A stretch of 64,000 nt of DNA from Chrysomallon squamiferum (lineage: Eukaryota; Mollusca; Gastropoda; Neomphalida; Peltospiridae), in contig CM022673.1 in NCBI GenBank assembly GCA_012295275.1, forward strand, positions 2,827,105 to 2,891,104, written 5' to 3'. The position numbers and the translations under genes were made by a program. Below, in pieces: positions 1 to 12,213 of the stretch (positions within the stretch are counted from its first letter, which is position 1; each line of letters starts with the position of its first letter). The notes beneath the pieces were generated by a model. The model saw only the letters and a list, made by a program, of their open reading frames with translations. It was not told the origin of the DNA and did no database searches.

Positions 1-746
1 AAAATACTTTACACAGGTATCACAATATTAAACATTTATAACTTAGTCCTTAAAAAATCAACTAATTATGTATAACATGAATTACTCCATTACTAGGTAA
101 AAATTAATAACTAACTCTTCACTTCATAAAGTATATGTAGTATACTTAGTATATCTATACCTATGTGTGTGTGTGTAGACAATTATTATTATTATCTTGA
201 TAAGAAAGGATACTATCTTTTAAATTATTCTTCGTGCTAAATCTGACCTGTACAATCTCTGCTACTCAACATACAACAAGAACATAACCTTATTAGAAAT
301 CACACTTTCAATAGTAATAAAAACCTGCACATTTAACAAACAAGATTTTGGTGAAAAGATATAAAATATTTGATCTACCTTGAAAATATGCTATTCTTCT
401 CTGCAACATATTGTTTCTTCTTAAAAAAAATTTTTTTTACAAGAAGTTTTTGTAACTATTATTACAGGAAAATAATCAGGAACAGTGTACTGGTCATGTG
501 ACTCAAGTGAATATAACTGGTCATAAATGCAGGAGAATCAATAGATAACATTCACAGATCACTGGCTGTACAGGTATAAATATTCTTTAGTGTGCTTTTC
601 ATGGGTTTGTTAAGTTTCATATACATACAGATTGGTTGTATATAAATTGATATAGCATACCTAGACATACATATACTAGTGTGTGTATATGCATGTATGT
701 ATGTATATATATATATATATATGTGAATGTCTGCATGTGGGAGGTA

Positions 747-788
<42 letters not shown>

Positions 789-2203
789 GTAGCCATACAA
801 AAAATTAACTTCCTTGTAAAAGTTAAAAGAACAAAAAAAAAAAAAAAAAAAACCCACACAAAATCAGGACATTTAGGTTGACACAAATAGATGTTTATTA
901 TTTTTCTCCTGTACAATCTTTTAATAACATTTACCTTTAGTACAACTTTAAAAAAAAGAGAAAAAAAAAAAAAATAAAAAAAAAAAGTGACCTAAACTTC
1001 ATGCACGAAGGATCAGAAAAAACAGATTACCATTGTACCATGACTGTGAGTTACAAAACATACAGGGAATCTTTTGTATACATACAAATGCCCTAAATAC
1101 ATTAATAATATTTGGCGTCCAATCTTTGATAATAATAAAGTACTGGGATGAGTACAGTTTGTCTTTACCTTGATGTCATTTTGTATATAAAAAAAATAAT
1201 TAAAAATAAAATCCTTGACAGACTGAGGATATAGTTATTTGCTATGATCTACTCTCTTTAATGTTTTGTATAATACCAGGAAAAACGGAAGAGATTGTTT
1301 TTCATTATACTTTATTATTAGAAAAGACGTAAAGATACACCTCTCCAGTAATTTGTTAATTCTACATTAGATGTTGTTGTTTTTTTCCTTCTTATGTAGA
1401 AAAAAAAAAACATAACAGTAATATCTTAAAGATTTGTCCCCACAAACCAAACAAAGATTTGGAAGCATAGAACAAGTGTGATTTATTTATGCCATCATAC
1501 AGGTAGACCTTATATTTGTTTTGTTATTGTTTTTGTATATATAAATTGCTTCTAACAACTTTGTAACAAATAAATTTTGGACTTCAAAATCTTTCTTTAG
1601 TAGAAGGTGAATTAACAGATATAATCGTGCAATGTGTAACTCTGTAACTAAATGTGCCTGTTACATGTGGCCTTTGCTCTTCATGGGCTATAGATAATCT
1701 AGTTAATGATATTTAAGTGGAAAATTATGGTGCAGAATAAAGCAGTGCTACAATCATGTTTGCACGTAAGTATATTTAAGTAGGTCAGTAGGTTTATTAC
1801 ACTGCAGAATTCATTTTACCTATAAGTTTTAGAAATAAAGTAAATTTAAAGATTCTTCTTAAAGTGATTCAGTGCACTGAATACAAATATTTAATATGTT
1901 GTGTAAATTATATAATCTCAAATTTAAAAATGAAAAAAAAACATACAAACTAAATACAGCAAATTATTAAACAACCCACCACTTTATTGTTCATTTTATT
2001 CTTCTTTATTTCTTAAATTAAAATCTTATCCACTGTTTAACATTAATCATGTATCAGGACATTTCACTGATCCACCCTTTCTATATAATCCTATATTTAA
2101 CATCAAGCAGATTAAAACTGATGCACAAACGACACGGGACACTCACAGTTCTACACAAAATGAGGTGTAAGTAATTGTCAAACATTTAAACAACGGTTTT
2201 TAC
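1..2203. other. AT-rich non-coding stretch, no gene seen
   Basis: No open frame with coding character was found on either strand. The stretch holds A/T homopolymers (833-852, 951-985), a TA/TG microsatellite near 704-787 and unique AT-rich sequence. It lies downstream of the minus-strand exons, so it could be intron or 3' untranslated sequence; the sequence alone does not decide. Two weak exon-like patterns (near 1169-1240 and 374-395) were not accepted. Confidence 0.6.
704..787. repeat. (TA)n and (TG)n microsatellites
   Basis: A short alternating TA run is followed, after about 25 bases, by roughly 19 uninterrupted TG units (749-787). Poly-Val/Cys or Thr/His open frames over it are artefacts of the repeat. 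Confidence 0.95.
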
Positions 2204-2255
2204 CTGGAATTCCTCTCACAGAACGAAACATTCAGATCACAGAGAAGTTTACACT
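2204..2255 (-). CDS. Candidate 52-nt internal exon
   Basis: Read on the minus strand, a long pyrimidine tract ending CTGCTTCAG precedes 52 bases that end in CCAG followed by GTAAAA, a strong acceptor and a strong donor. The 64-nt exon at 7793-7730 leaves one base (G) of a split codon. Joining it here gives GAG and then sixteen uninterrupted codons (starting C-K-L-L-C-D-L), while the other two frames hit stops. So the only open frame is the one the neighbour predicts. The product is unrecognised, with three cysteines. The exon is short and in AT-rich DNA, so chance is possible. Confidence 0.35.
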
Positions 2256-4396
2256 CTGAAGCAGGAAAAGCAAACAGCAGCACATGCATGTGTTTATCTT
2301 CCATTAACCAAAGTGTTCTTTCAACAGACAAAAACCCAGCTTAACTGTGCATCCACTGCAGTGTCACACAGCTAACAGGAGTATATACTGCATACAGAAC
2401 ACTGATGACATATGTACCAGAGACCATCTGACATTAACTCTAGCACACCCTGGTAATACGTTATGTATGTAGTATCTTCTGCATCCCACTTTCAAAATAA
2501 CATACCAATACGTACTGAAGGAAATAAAAAGTATCTGTAATATTTGACATAGTTTGTAGAATTCAGTGAATTGTGCTAATGTGTAGTATGAAAATTTGTG
2601 CTACATACAGTATCATCTTTAGGCAACATTTGGAGTGAAACCAGATGTTACAATAGTATAAAAATAATACTGACAGTAATTATATAGTAGTGTAGGAAAT
2701 TTCATTAAATATAATAATTTATAATATTCATTTGTAACAGACAGTGGGCAGGGAATTTCATTCTAATAGTTTAAGTTATACTGTCACTTCAATAAAATAT
2801 CATGAATTCATTTTTAAAACTCTTTTAAACAATGATGTGGTCTAACATCATCATAACTCACTATTTGGAAAAAATATATAGTTAGAACTACTAAAGAAAA
2901 AAAAAAGAATTTAAGAAACAACAACAATAGAAACAGTAACTTCTCTTTAAATCCCTTGAAAAAGAAAAAGAAAACAAAAAATCATACTTCCAGTATCAAT
3001 ATTATATATATAAAAAATAATTTATGTTTCCAAGGCAACAAGAGGTTTAAAAGGAATGAAAACAACAGTTTTGTTTAAAAACTTTTCGTTTGCTAACTAC
3101 AAACCCCATGTTATATATCACAAACAATCAGTTATTTTATATATATACATATATTTAGCATTATCAGTGACATGGTGTTCAGGTTAACAGAAACTATTCA
3201 GATTCCAAGACTGTCAGAACAATGGAACTAATCATACAGTGTGCACAAGCGTTTCTAATTAACATTGCCAGAAATACATGACAGAATTCTTTCCCTTGTT
3301 TTGAACTACACAATAAATATAATATTTAACTTTAATACTAATATCAATGAATTAAGAAATAAATAAATTTATAAAAAAATATTTTATACCTATTTATATA
3401 TACCAGAAAATGCTAACTTCCAAATCCCAAATATTTACGTTATCATACTTTCATGAACAAAAAAAACATATCTCAAAGTGAATAACTTGCTTTCTGATTT
3501 GTCTGTTCTGTTATATTTATACACTATGACTTCATGAGTTCTCAATACGAAGACAGCTAAACATGAACAGTCTTTGACAATCTTCCATAATTACATCTGA
3601 AGTCGTTTTTTTTTTTTTAATGCTTTTCCCTTGCATACCATGTCCATGTACTAACAATGGCAAGGCGCCAGTGTTGATGCTGCTGCTCATGTGTTACTGT
3701 GTAATACGGGCAGCGCACAGACAACACCGTTCATAGGCTATTTTAGTTTGCTTCGTGTAATACGATAGATGGTAAACACAAAAACAGATCAACAGTTGGC
3801 TACATTAGAAACACTTGTCCTTCATTTAGGAACTGTTTGACCTGGTACGTATTATCTAGGAAGTCATAAATATCTTAGATATAACACAGACAGGCAGCAT
3901 TCTTGAAAGAAAAGAAAAGGAATTTTTGGTTTATGATATTTTAGTCTACATTATTTTTTTACTAATCTGAGACTGTATTATTATTATTATTGCTATTATT
4001 GTTGTTTTTGTTGGTGTTATTGTTATTATTGTTGTTATTACCAAACTTGTAGCTTGACTTTTATTTGCTGGAGACAGGACAGTACATACCACAACATCTC
4101 ATTTATGAAATGAAATAATTACAGTTTTAATGAAATAAACTTAATAAACAATTAAGGTTTTGTCAAAAGATAGATAAAGACAAACTCTTACACATAAAGA
4201 TGTGCATTCATACACACACTTATATTCACAGATGCAAACACACACACACACACACACTCACGTAAAGGCAAAGAAACAGACAAACTGATGCAGAGAAAGA
4301 GAGATTATGAGAAACAGATACAGAAGAAGAAAATAAGCCTGAGAAAAAGATGGGGGGAAATGGACATAACAACACAGACAAAAGATATGAATTTTG

Positions 4397-4650
4397 TAGT
4401 CAGTAGCGTGCAGAGGTCTGGTGATGCCTGGGGCCAACTCTTTGATTGTGTGCCCCAAAGACTCAAGTATTGGTCTAGTACTGAGAAATACTGTGAGAAG
4501 GGAAGATATTTTTAATATATAAATACTGATGAAACATAAAAAAAAACATTTATTAAATTTAAATATAAATCAACCAAATTTACTGGATGCCTGTGATTGG
4601 ATGCCTCTCCCATTTGGATGCCTAGGGCCACCACCCCTTCAGCCCCCCCA
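4397..4650. mobile_element. Possible transposable-element remnant
   Basis: This segment is clearly more GC-rich than its surroundings. It contains two direct copies of a GATGCCT(G/A)GGGCCA core, near 4424 and 4607, each followed by a C-rich stretch, with an A-rich segment between them. That looks like a pair of diverged ends or a duplicated unit of an inserted repeat. No transposase or reverse transcriptase frame is visible, and the family is not recognised. Confidence 0.25.
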
Positions 4651-5814
4651 TCTGAATGCCAATGTTACATAGAAAAGAAACAATGTAAAGTAAGCCCTAA
4701 ATTTTACCTCGAGTCTCCTATTTGTGCTAATAACCTGCCACATAACACACTTCCAACTCAAAGCCAAGAAAAGTTAATGAGAAAAACTTATAAACACTGT
4801 AACCTCAGCATTCCATTGTTTGGTGCACATGATATTCAGTTTTGAATATTTTAAACATGTTTTGGTTTAGCCATTCAGCTAAATGTACCTACGCAATGTC
4901 TAAACATTGTGGCATGTTTACAACACAAAATCATATCTTCCATATCTTTCTGTACTGTCCAAAACACTAATTACTTAAATAATTCATATCTAACAGCTTC
5001 TTATATTATACAGAAAGAAATTCAATGAAAAAACTTTTTAAAAAAACTCTTAAACCTTTTTTTTTTTGTCCCTTAATGTGTGTGTGTATACACTTGTTTT
5101 TATTGCTTATAAAATAAATGTTGACTGATAAAGATTTTTTCATTCCTTTTATACAAAGGTTTATTTAATCTGCTGAAGTATTAACACTTTTTAAAATCTT
5201 TGATTAAAAAAATATATTACATTCAGTAACACAAAAATGGGGATGGAAAAAATGAATTAATAATTAAAATAAATAAATAAATGAAACACTGATGGACAAA
5301 GTAAGTGATTTTTGTGACAGAGTGTTTTGACATTATATAACAAAGATTCTACTTCAATTCTTAAATGTTTTGAAATTTATCTGTTTTCAATCACTGTATT
5401 TTGTGAAACATGTAAGCATTAACAATAACCAAATATTAATTTTATTTAAAGACCCTATTATGACTTTGAAAAAATACCAAACTGTAGGCCTATACATTTT
5501 TAAAATGTAGCTGGTTTGGATTGAAAAAAATGAATAAATAAAAAATAGTGCATACATGGGTTAAAATGTGTGAAAGCATTTTTACCCTCTTAATGTAAGA
5601 TCCTATTATGAGTTTCAAAAGTACTGACTGTAGAGTTGTATTTTATTTCTTTTTAATAATTTGTTTAGTTATGAAATGATTTAAAACCCCCACAGATCCT
5701 CCCCTCCTCACCAAGATATAATAATATGATAAACACAATTTGATGCATATATGTACATGAATAATAATAGGATGTAAAACATGATATATACTAACACCCT
5801 CCCACTAACAAATA

Positions 5815-6100
5815 TACAGATATATACACATCTTCAAACACACACACACACACACAAACACAATAATAATACATATACAAACACAAATACACACCCAGAC
5901 CCACACAGACATTAATGTATGTATTTTTGCACACACACACACACACACACACACCAGACACCCCCACACAGGCACTACACCAGACACACACACACACTCA
6001 CATATACATATGCAGATAGGCAAAAAAAAAAAAAAAGACATTCATACACACAGACAGACACAGATACATACACACACCCACTCCACACTCAAATAAACAC
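5815..6100. repeat. CA-rich microsatellite cluster
   Basis: Two pure CA runs (5838-5856 and 5930-5953) sit within interrupted CA/CACAGA sequence. Several overlapping Thr/His- or Val/Cys-rich open frames on both strands come from the repeat and are not genes. Confidence 0.9.
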
Positions 6101-6792
6101 ATTCTCTCATAAACCCAGAGAGACATGTCAGATCCTTCAATCACTTTCAAAAACCCAGAACAGCACCATTGTGTAACATACAACACTGATACTATCAGCT
6201 TTGGTATAATCAGGTTAACCTCTACCTTTTGAAAACTTAATCGATGTATGTTATGATTTCTTTTTCTAAAAAGATTTATACATACACATACACACACGGA
6301 CACATTTACAATCAGCGAAGTTAACAAAAGAGCTTTATAAAATTACTAAATGTCATAGTTTCAAAAAGGTTAGCTAGATGTTTGTAGGTCAGGCTGTTTG
6401 GGGGGGGAAAAAAAAAAAAAAAAAAAAAAAAGGTAAATAATATGACAGTTTTATTTTCATAGCAGTGTATACCTAAATATATGCTTTGCTTTTTATTAAT
6501 TCATTTCATTTATTGTTATTATTATACTTTTGTTGATAATTGTGTTTAAAAAATACTTTCAATATTTATTTATTATTCTTAGTTGATGAGTCAGTTAATG
6601 TAAAGGATTTGTTTGTAAACCAGACTGATTTAATATTTATATTATTAACAGAATATAATTGTGCGTATGTGTCTGTGTATATCTGTTCACCTTATATTCA
6701 TATAAAACCTACAAAAATTAATTCAAATTGTTAGAAAATATTTTTTTACAGGTCAGATTGGGAAGACATAAGTAGAGTTGAATTTATCATTA

Positions 6793-6938
6793 AACAAACA
6801 CACAACACACACACACATCAGACACACACACACATACATACATACACACTGACACACAAACACACATATATGCATACATACAGGTATAGATAGATAACAC
6901 ACACACAATCACACATACACAATCATACACATAGATTT

Positions 6939-6981
<43 letters not shown>

Positions 6982-7074
6982 GTAAGTACAGACATACCTA
7001 TAAAAATGCACACAAAGATAAATGCATACATCTATACAAATATGCATGAATCCATACACACACACACAAATACA
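6793..7074. repeat. CA/TA compound microsatellite
   Basis: Interrupted CA and CATA repeats contain a central TA run (about 6939-6963) passing directly into a CA run. The alternating purine-pyrimidine composition extends over most of 280 bases. Confidence 0.9.
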
Positions 7075-7680
7075 AAAAAACCCAACATATTTTAATATTA
7101 ATTACAGTAAAGAATATGTATGTAAATGCTGAATTTACAATTACTGCTACTAATTTAAACTTTAATTTTTTTTTGTGCTAATGTTGATCATTTCTTACAA
7201 CATGCAGGCATTTGAATTATAAGCTTTTAATGTGAAAAAAAAAGTTAGACAACAACACTGAAGTTATAGAAAATTTCATTTATAAAACAACATATATACA
7301 GAGGATAATTTAAGTTAACAAAATGTGTATAACGTGTCGAATAAACTGCTAATATATTTAAACCAAACATTAATATGCATGCAAATGTTTTTGTAACTGT
7401 ATGGCTACTTAATTTACTTTCAAAATGGGGTTGTCTCTGCTGAGATTTATGTTGTTGTTGTTTTTTTTGTTTTTTTTTGTTTGTGTCTTTTTATAATACT
7501 GGGGTTTAGAATGTATGTACTTGTCTGTGAATGTATAATTTAATTATAGTTTAAAGCAAGTTTTTTCATTGATTTTTCATTTCATAGGCATTACCTGCAA
7601 TCCTCAAAATTATTTAATATGTTGGGATGTTTGAGAAAAAAAAAATTATATCTACTTCTTAAAGCAAATCCAAAGTTATT

Positions 7681-7681
7681 A

Positions 7682-7720
<39 letters not shown>

Positions 7721-7721
7721 T
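7681..7721. repeat. (AAT)n microsatellite beside a splice donor
   Basis: About thirteen AAT units end roughly 9 bases beyond the donor of the 64-nt minus-strand exon. In the transcript this would be an AUU repeat at the very start of the intron. Confidence 0.95.
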
Positions 7722-7729
7722 TCACTGAC

Positions 7730-7793
7730 CTGAATATCTTTTCTCTTCTTTTGTCCTGAACACTGTTTCCCCATCTTGAACGATCTCTTCTTC
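7730..7793 (-). CDS. 64-nt internal coding exon, product unknown
   Basis: On the minus strand, ATTATTCGCAG precedes the exon and the last bases TCAG are followed by GTCAGTGA, a good donor. The exon begins in phase 0 and reads EEEIVQDGETVF and then RTKEEKRYS with no stop, leaving one base of a split codon. Base composition (purine-rich, about 42% GC) and the charged, hydrophilic peptide differ from the flanking AT-rich intron. Phase 0 at its 5' side fits all three upstream segments (microexon, 15.5-kb exon, 33.8-kb exon), so it looks like a shared downstream exon. I do not recognise the family. Confidence 0.6.
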
Positions 7794-8684
7794 CTGCGAA
7801 TAATTATAAGAGGTCTTCATAAGCATATTACCAGTACTCCACCGATTCATTATTAGAGATATTGCACACCCGTTAATTAACTAATTAGATTCTTCTTAAT
7901 TACACAAGGTTAACTAAAGATCGAGGTAACTGTTAATGTGTGGTTCAGAGGGTTGACAAAGTAAAGGGAGGAACGACAACACAGGATAACGTGTTTGTGT
8001 ATGCAACAGGTATATCCACCAAATATTCAGTAAGTCGGAGAATAGGAGAGTAGTGATTTTGTAAGGAATCAGTTGATTGGATGCCACTTGTTGGCCAAGG
8101 CACATTTCTCTGTTTTCTCTCCATGAAGAAAAAGAGTGGGTGCTCAGGTAAATCTATTACTGTCTTTCTGGAGGCTCTCCAAGGTGTACATGTGTTGTGC
8201 ATCAGGTGCACTGTGGGTAATATAAAAGGTTACTGAAGATTGCAATAATGACTAAAAAAAAGTTGATGACTAAGTGGTTAGAATGCTTCCATGAGTTTCA
8301 GTGAAGACGAATTTTTAACTTAAAGATTTATAAAAATTATATTATTATCATCATTATTATTATTGTTTTATATCATTCCAAACGATATTTATAATTGTAA
8401 TTTATAAAAATTTAGAGACCAATAATCCATCAATAATGATAAAACCTTAATAAATATTAATTAAGCAGATATCCTTTTAAAACATAAACACTGTTATTTA
8501 GAAAAAAATAAAAATGACCTACTCATTAATTTAAAATCCAGAATTAAACAGCTCAAAAAGAAACAAAAATAATTATTTCGTTCTCTATTTCTAACAACGA
8601 AAACAAAAATATATTTCCCTTCCAGAATAAAAAAAAAAAAAAAAAAAATAATAATAACAATAACAAAAATAAACTCTTGACAGA

Positions 8685-8935
8685 ACCTTTGGGAGCCCCC
8701 CCATCATGGTTAGTGTGATGAAAACAACATAGTTGTAGAGGTGCCAAGCGTTCCTCTATACATGGTGATGTAGACAGACAGCACTGTACACCAACACGAG
8801 ATGTAACAGGTAAGCACGACCCGATGCACAAATTTGAATGTTTGCCTGACAGTCGTGCATACAGATTGCACCCTCCTAGTTCTTCTCTGATGGGTTGCAG
8901 CATGGAGATTGTTCAGAAATACAGGTAGGATGTCA
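8685..8935. other. GC-rich island, possible old insertion
   Basis: About 250 bases near 48% GC sit in DNA of about 25% GC. Minus-strand frames across it are open for 60-80 codons but change reading frame and run into the poly-A/AAT tract at 8631-8660. This is compatible with a decayed insertion that carries an A-rich tail on the plus strand's left side. No transposase motif could be identified with confidence. Confidence 0.3.
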
Positions 8936-8939
8936 GTTT

Positions 8940-9370
8940 TTTTATACATTACACTATGTAAGATATCTGTTTATATTAAACAGCGGGTGAGATATTAATT
9001 TGTATAGAACAGTACATTAAGTATCAAATTACATTAAACACAGATTACAGGTTCAGTTTGTGTATTACACGAGGTAAGATATCAGTTTATATTAAACAGT
9101 ATATTAAATAACCAATTATATAAAAGAGAGAAACAGGCAGGATATCAATTTATATTACATTAAATAAGGTATCAATTTATTTTAAACAGTGAGATGTTAA
9201 TTTATATTAAACAGAACAGAAAGTATCAAATTATTCCGAACAGTAAAAAAAGATAAGATATTAATATTAATTTGTATTACACAGTATATTAAATATCAGT
9301 TTACATTGAACAGAATTTAAAATATCAGTTTATATTAAACAGTACAAGAGATATAAATGTATAACTGTAA
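8940..9370. repeat. Diverged minisatellite, ATATCAGTTTATATTAAACAG-type
   Basis: A unit built on TATCA(G/A)TTTATATTAAACAG recurs around ten times with 20-60 base spacing. It includes copies near 8965, 9080, 9150, 9200, 9290 and 9330. Divergence is considerable, so the array is old. Confidence 0.75.
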
Positions 9371-11153
9371 GATGCAAATATTATATATTACATGTTTAAT
9401 ATAAAACACTGATTTATATTTATCAATTTATAACTGCATTACATAACATAGTATCTAGATTTTATTTTAAATATTAATATCCATCAGTTATTTAAACATT
9501 AAATTAAATATATATGTTTTGTTACAGTATCCTTTGAAAACATCATGCATAATGAATTTTAAAAATATTTTTTGATATGTTACCAATATTAATAAAACAC
9601 TTTTGAACATGCATTTAAATAAACTGAATTTAAAAAAAAAAAATAAAAAAAAAATTTGTTGTGTTAACTAAACAGTTATAAACAGGTGAATTAAAAAAAA
9701 AAACACAATTAAAAGTAAAATAAATCATAATAAAAAGTGATTAAAAAAAGGAAAAAATATAAATAAATAATGTGACTGTTACTTTAAGCTGGTAAAACAT
9801 ACAAATATACGTAAATATATATTTCATATTATGTATTTGCTGGTTATAAATTATGTTAACTGGGTTAACCAAAATATATTAGTGTCACAGCTTACTGTAT
9901 TTAATGATACAATGCAATATATATATATATTCGGTATTGTATATCTTGCAATGAATTATACATTATATGAATTATATGAAGTGTTGATTAATTAATTAAA
10001 TTTCAGCATTGTTGTTAAATATTAAGTTTTGTGAGATGGTGCAAAGCATGTCGTTGGGATTATTATCATCATCATCATCATTATTATTAAATCAATGCAT
10101 CTTTATCATTATTACCTATTATTTTATTATAATTTATTATTATCTCATGTTTTGATTAAGATGAGCCTGATTTAAAAGTTTTAAATGTAAATTTTTTAAT
10201 AAAAAAATTAGCTATAGTTAATATTTGAAACAGTTAACACACTTATTAAAACACACAAAAAATAAATCACACATTAGCTGTGTTACAAACATCAAAAATA
10301 AAAACAGAAATACAACAAATATACAAGAATATAAAAAAGAACAGAAGCAAGTAACAGCTATATAAAAGTGATGTGAACACACAGAAAACAACATCGTATG
10401 ATGATCGTATATCTGCATAAATTTCATATGCAGAAAACAACACCTCCACATTTAAAGTTGAAAATTGCCAATAACCACCAAATAATATTGTAAATGTATT
10501 AATGCTAATGCTGAAAGTAACAAATATCATAAAATGTAATGTTAAATATTTTTATGAAAAAAAAAACATGTAACAAGAATGAATAGAAAACACATTAAAA
10601 TTACCACAGATTTAATTATTATTATTATTTTTTAATTTATTATTAATTATCATTAAGAATAATCTAATAAAATAATACTTTCTGCATATGAAATTAAATG
10701 TGAAATGTTTACACTGAATTGCTGTATATACACACATACAAATACACAATACAATAGATGTGAAATTTATATACTTTTCACCTGATACCAGAAGTTACTT
10801 CCCTTGATTGAATTTTAGATGCATATTTAATAATAATAATTTTAAACACAACAAAGAATAAATATTCCAAGTTCCCTTACATTTATTTTTTTATTTTTGA
10901 ACTTTTAAACAAATAATTAAAAGAAAAAATATATATACAAATTAAATTCTCTTTTCATCGCAAGATAAACCTTCAACAACATCATAAATGAAATATATAA
11001 ATTTAGTGCATTTTTCAACAGAAAAAGCTTTCAACAATGCATCTTATTAGCTGCAGTTCAAGGGAAGCAACTCAAGAGTACACAACGCAGTGGGTATACA
11101 ATGATAGTAAGATACACTGAGGTGGTGAGTTTTCACAACAGTCCTTTACTCAC

Positions 11154-11188
11154 TCGTCCAGTTTGTACGGTGCTGAACACCCCCCCAG
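11154..11188 (-). CDS. Candidate 35/36-nt microexon
   Basis: A pyrimidine-rich tract ending CACCCCAG precedes the exon, and the last bases GACGA are followed by the near-perfect donor GTGAGT. As sequenced the exon is 35 nt and includes a run of seven G. With eight G it would be 36 nt, phase 0 to 0, reading LGGVFSTVQTGR, and would insert cleanly between the 3.4-kb exon (ending phase 0 in its last frame) and the 64-nt exon (starting phase 0). As printed it would shift the frame. Microexons of this size are typical of neuronally regulated splicing in animals; that role is inference. Confidence 0.45.
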
Positions 11189-11444
11189 CTGGGGTGGGGT
11201 TGGTGGGTGTAGATGGGGAGAGACTTATGAAAGTGCAGGATTTGTAGGTCACCTGGTCAAATAGTAATGAACAATGCAACCACACAAATGCATGAACAAA
11301 CATAATGCATCATTCCGTACATTTCTGAGTTGAAAGAAAAACAGGATGTAAAATCATTAGTAAATTTTCTTTTTTTTTTACCCCCAAGAATTTTTTTTTT
11401 TTTTTTTTGCTTTCTGAATTGTTATGTTATTATTGTTACTATTA

Positions 11445-11505
<61 letters not shown>

Positions 11506-12213
11506 TTTTTATTATTTTTATTTTACTATTTCTAAAACAAGTTTTTTTTTTTTTTAAATTTTCTATTTTATGTTTTATTCTTGACTTAACGAGTATGTTA
11601 AAATACATATATTAATTAATTTATTTATTTATGTTAGAAATATGCCAAATTCCTTTTAACTGTTCCATAATACATGGTTTCCTAAATTATATGTTTTATT
11701 ATTTTAATTGTGTGCATTTAAGGATACAGTTATTTTGTATCTACACTTACCAGTAATGCCACATAATTTTATACAATAACTAAATCTTATTATTATTCAC
11801 ATTTTGTTTGTCAGGTTTGTTAGGATCTGGTTCACCTTGAATCTCTGAGATGACTCATGCTGTTTACTATGTTTATATAATTAAGAAGCACAACAATTTT
11901 TCTAAGGGCTCAGTCTGTTTAGAGTTAGGTGAACTCAATCTTTCTAGGTGTTTAGCACTAAATGTTAGAAATACAGATAATGTTGTCAAATAATAACCTA
12001 TTTGATAAAATGAAAAAGGTTTTGCTTTTTGGATTCTGTTAATGACAAAATAAAAATGGTTCACACATTCAGTCTGTCAAACACACACACACACACACAT
12101 GTTCTATTTCTCTCTCTCATGGATACATCTAAATTATTATTAATATACAACTCTTGAATTTCTAATTTCTAAATTCATTTGTTTCAAAGCAAAATCATCT
12201 CCAGAATAATTAC
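11189..12213. other. Probable intron
   Basis: It contains the ATT array at 11445-11513, poly-T tracts near 11371-11408 and 11541-11555, and a short CA run at 12081-12100. No coding signal was seen. Confidence 0.6.
11445..11513. repeat. (ATT)n microsatellite
   Basis: More than twenty almost perfect ATT units give artefactual poly-Leu and poly-Tyr open frames on the plus strand. Confidence 0.95.

Larger units (their letters stand above)
2256..7729. other. Probable intron: AT-rich, repeat-laden
   Basis: No supported coding exon was found between the 52-nt candidate and the 64-nt exon. The stretch contains TTA/TTG-rich short tandem runs near 3977-4040, a possible mobile-element remnant at 4397-4650, CA-rich clusters at 5815-6100 and 6793-7074, a G7-A24 homopolymer junction near 6401-6431 and an AAT array at 7681-7721. 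The segment around 3640-3770 is less AT-rich but shows no convincing splice-bounded frame. Confidence 0.5.
7794..11153. other. Probable intron between the 64-nt exon and the microexon
   Basis: No other supported exon was found. The stretch holds a moderately GC-rich segment at 7900-8225 without coding signal, a GC-rich relic at 8685-8935, a minisatellite at 8940-9370, A-rich tracts near 8631 and 9632, and otherwise AT-rich unique DNA. Confidence 0.5.

Noticed and set aside
374-395. 22-nt exon-like segment on the minus strand ending TTTTCAAG then GTAGAT
   Set aside because: Too short to test, acceptor lacks a pyrimidine tract, and no phase evidence supports it.
1169-1250. Exon-like segment on the minus strand ending in CATCAAG then GTAAAG
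   Set aside because: The acceptor is weak and the peptide is simply Ile/Leu/Phe from AT-rich sequence.
7900-8225. Two overlapping minus-strand frames (63 and 88 codons) in a moderately GC-rich segment
   Set aside because: No convincing acceptor/donor pair, no compositional bias expected of coding sequence, and the frames overlap each other.
8262-8320. Possible SINE head (GACTAAGTGGTTAGAATGC)
   Set aside because: Box A-like word only; no box B or tail, so it cannot be separated from chance.
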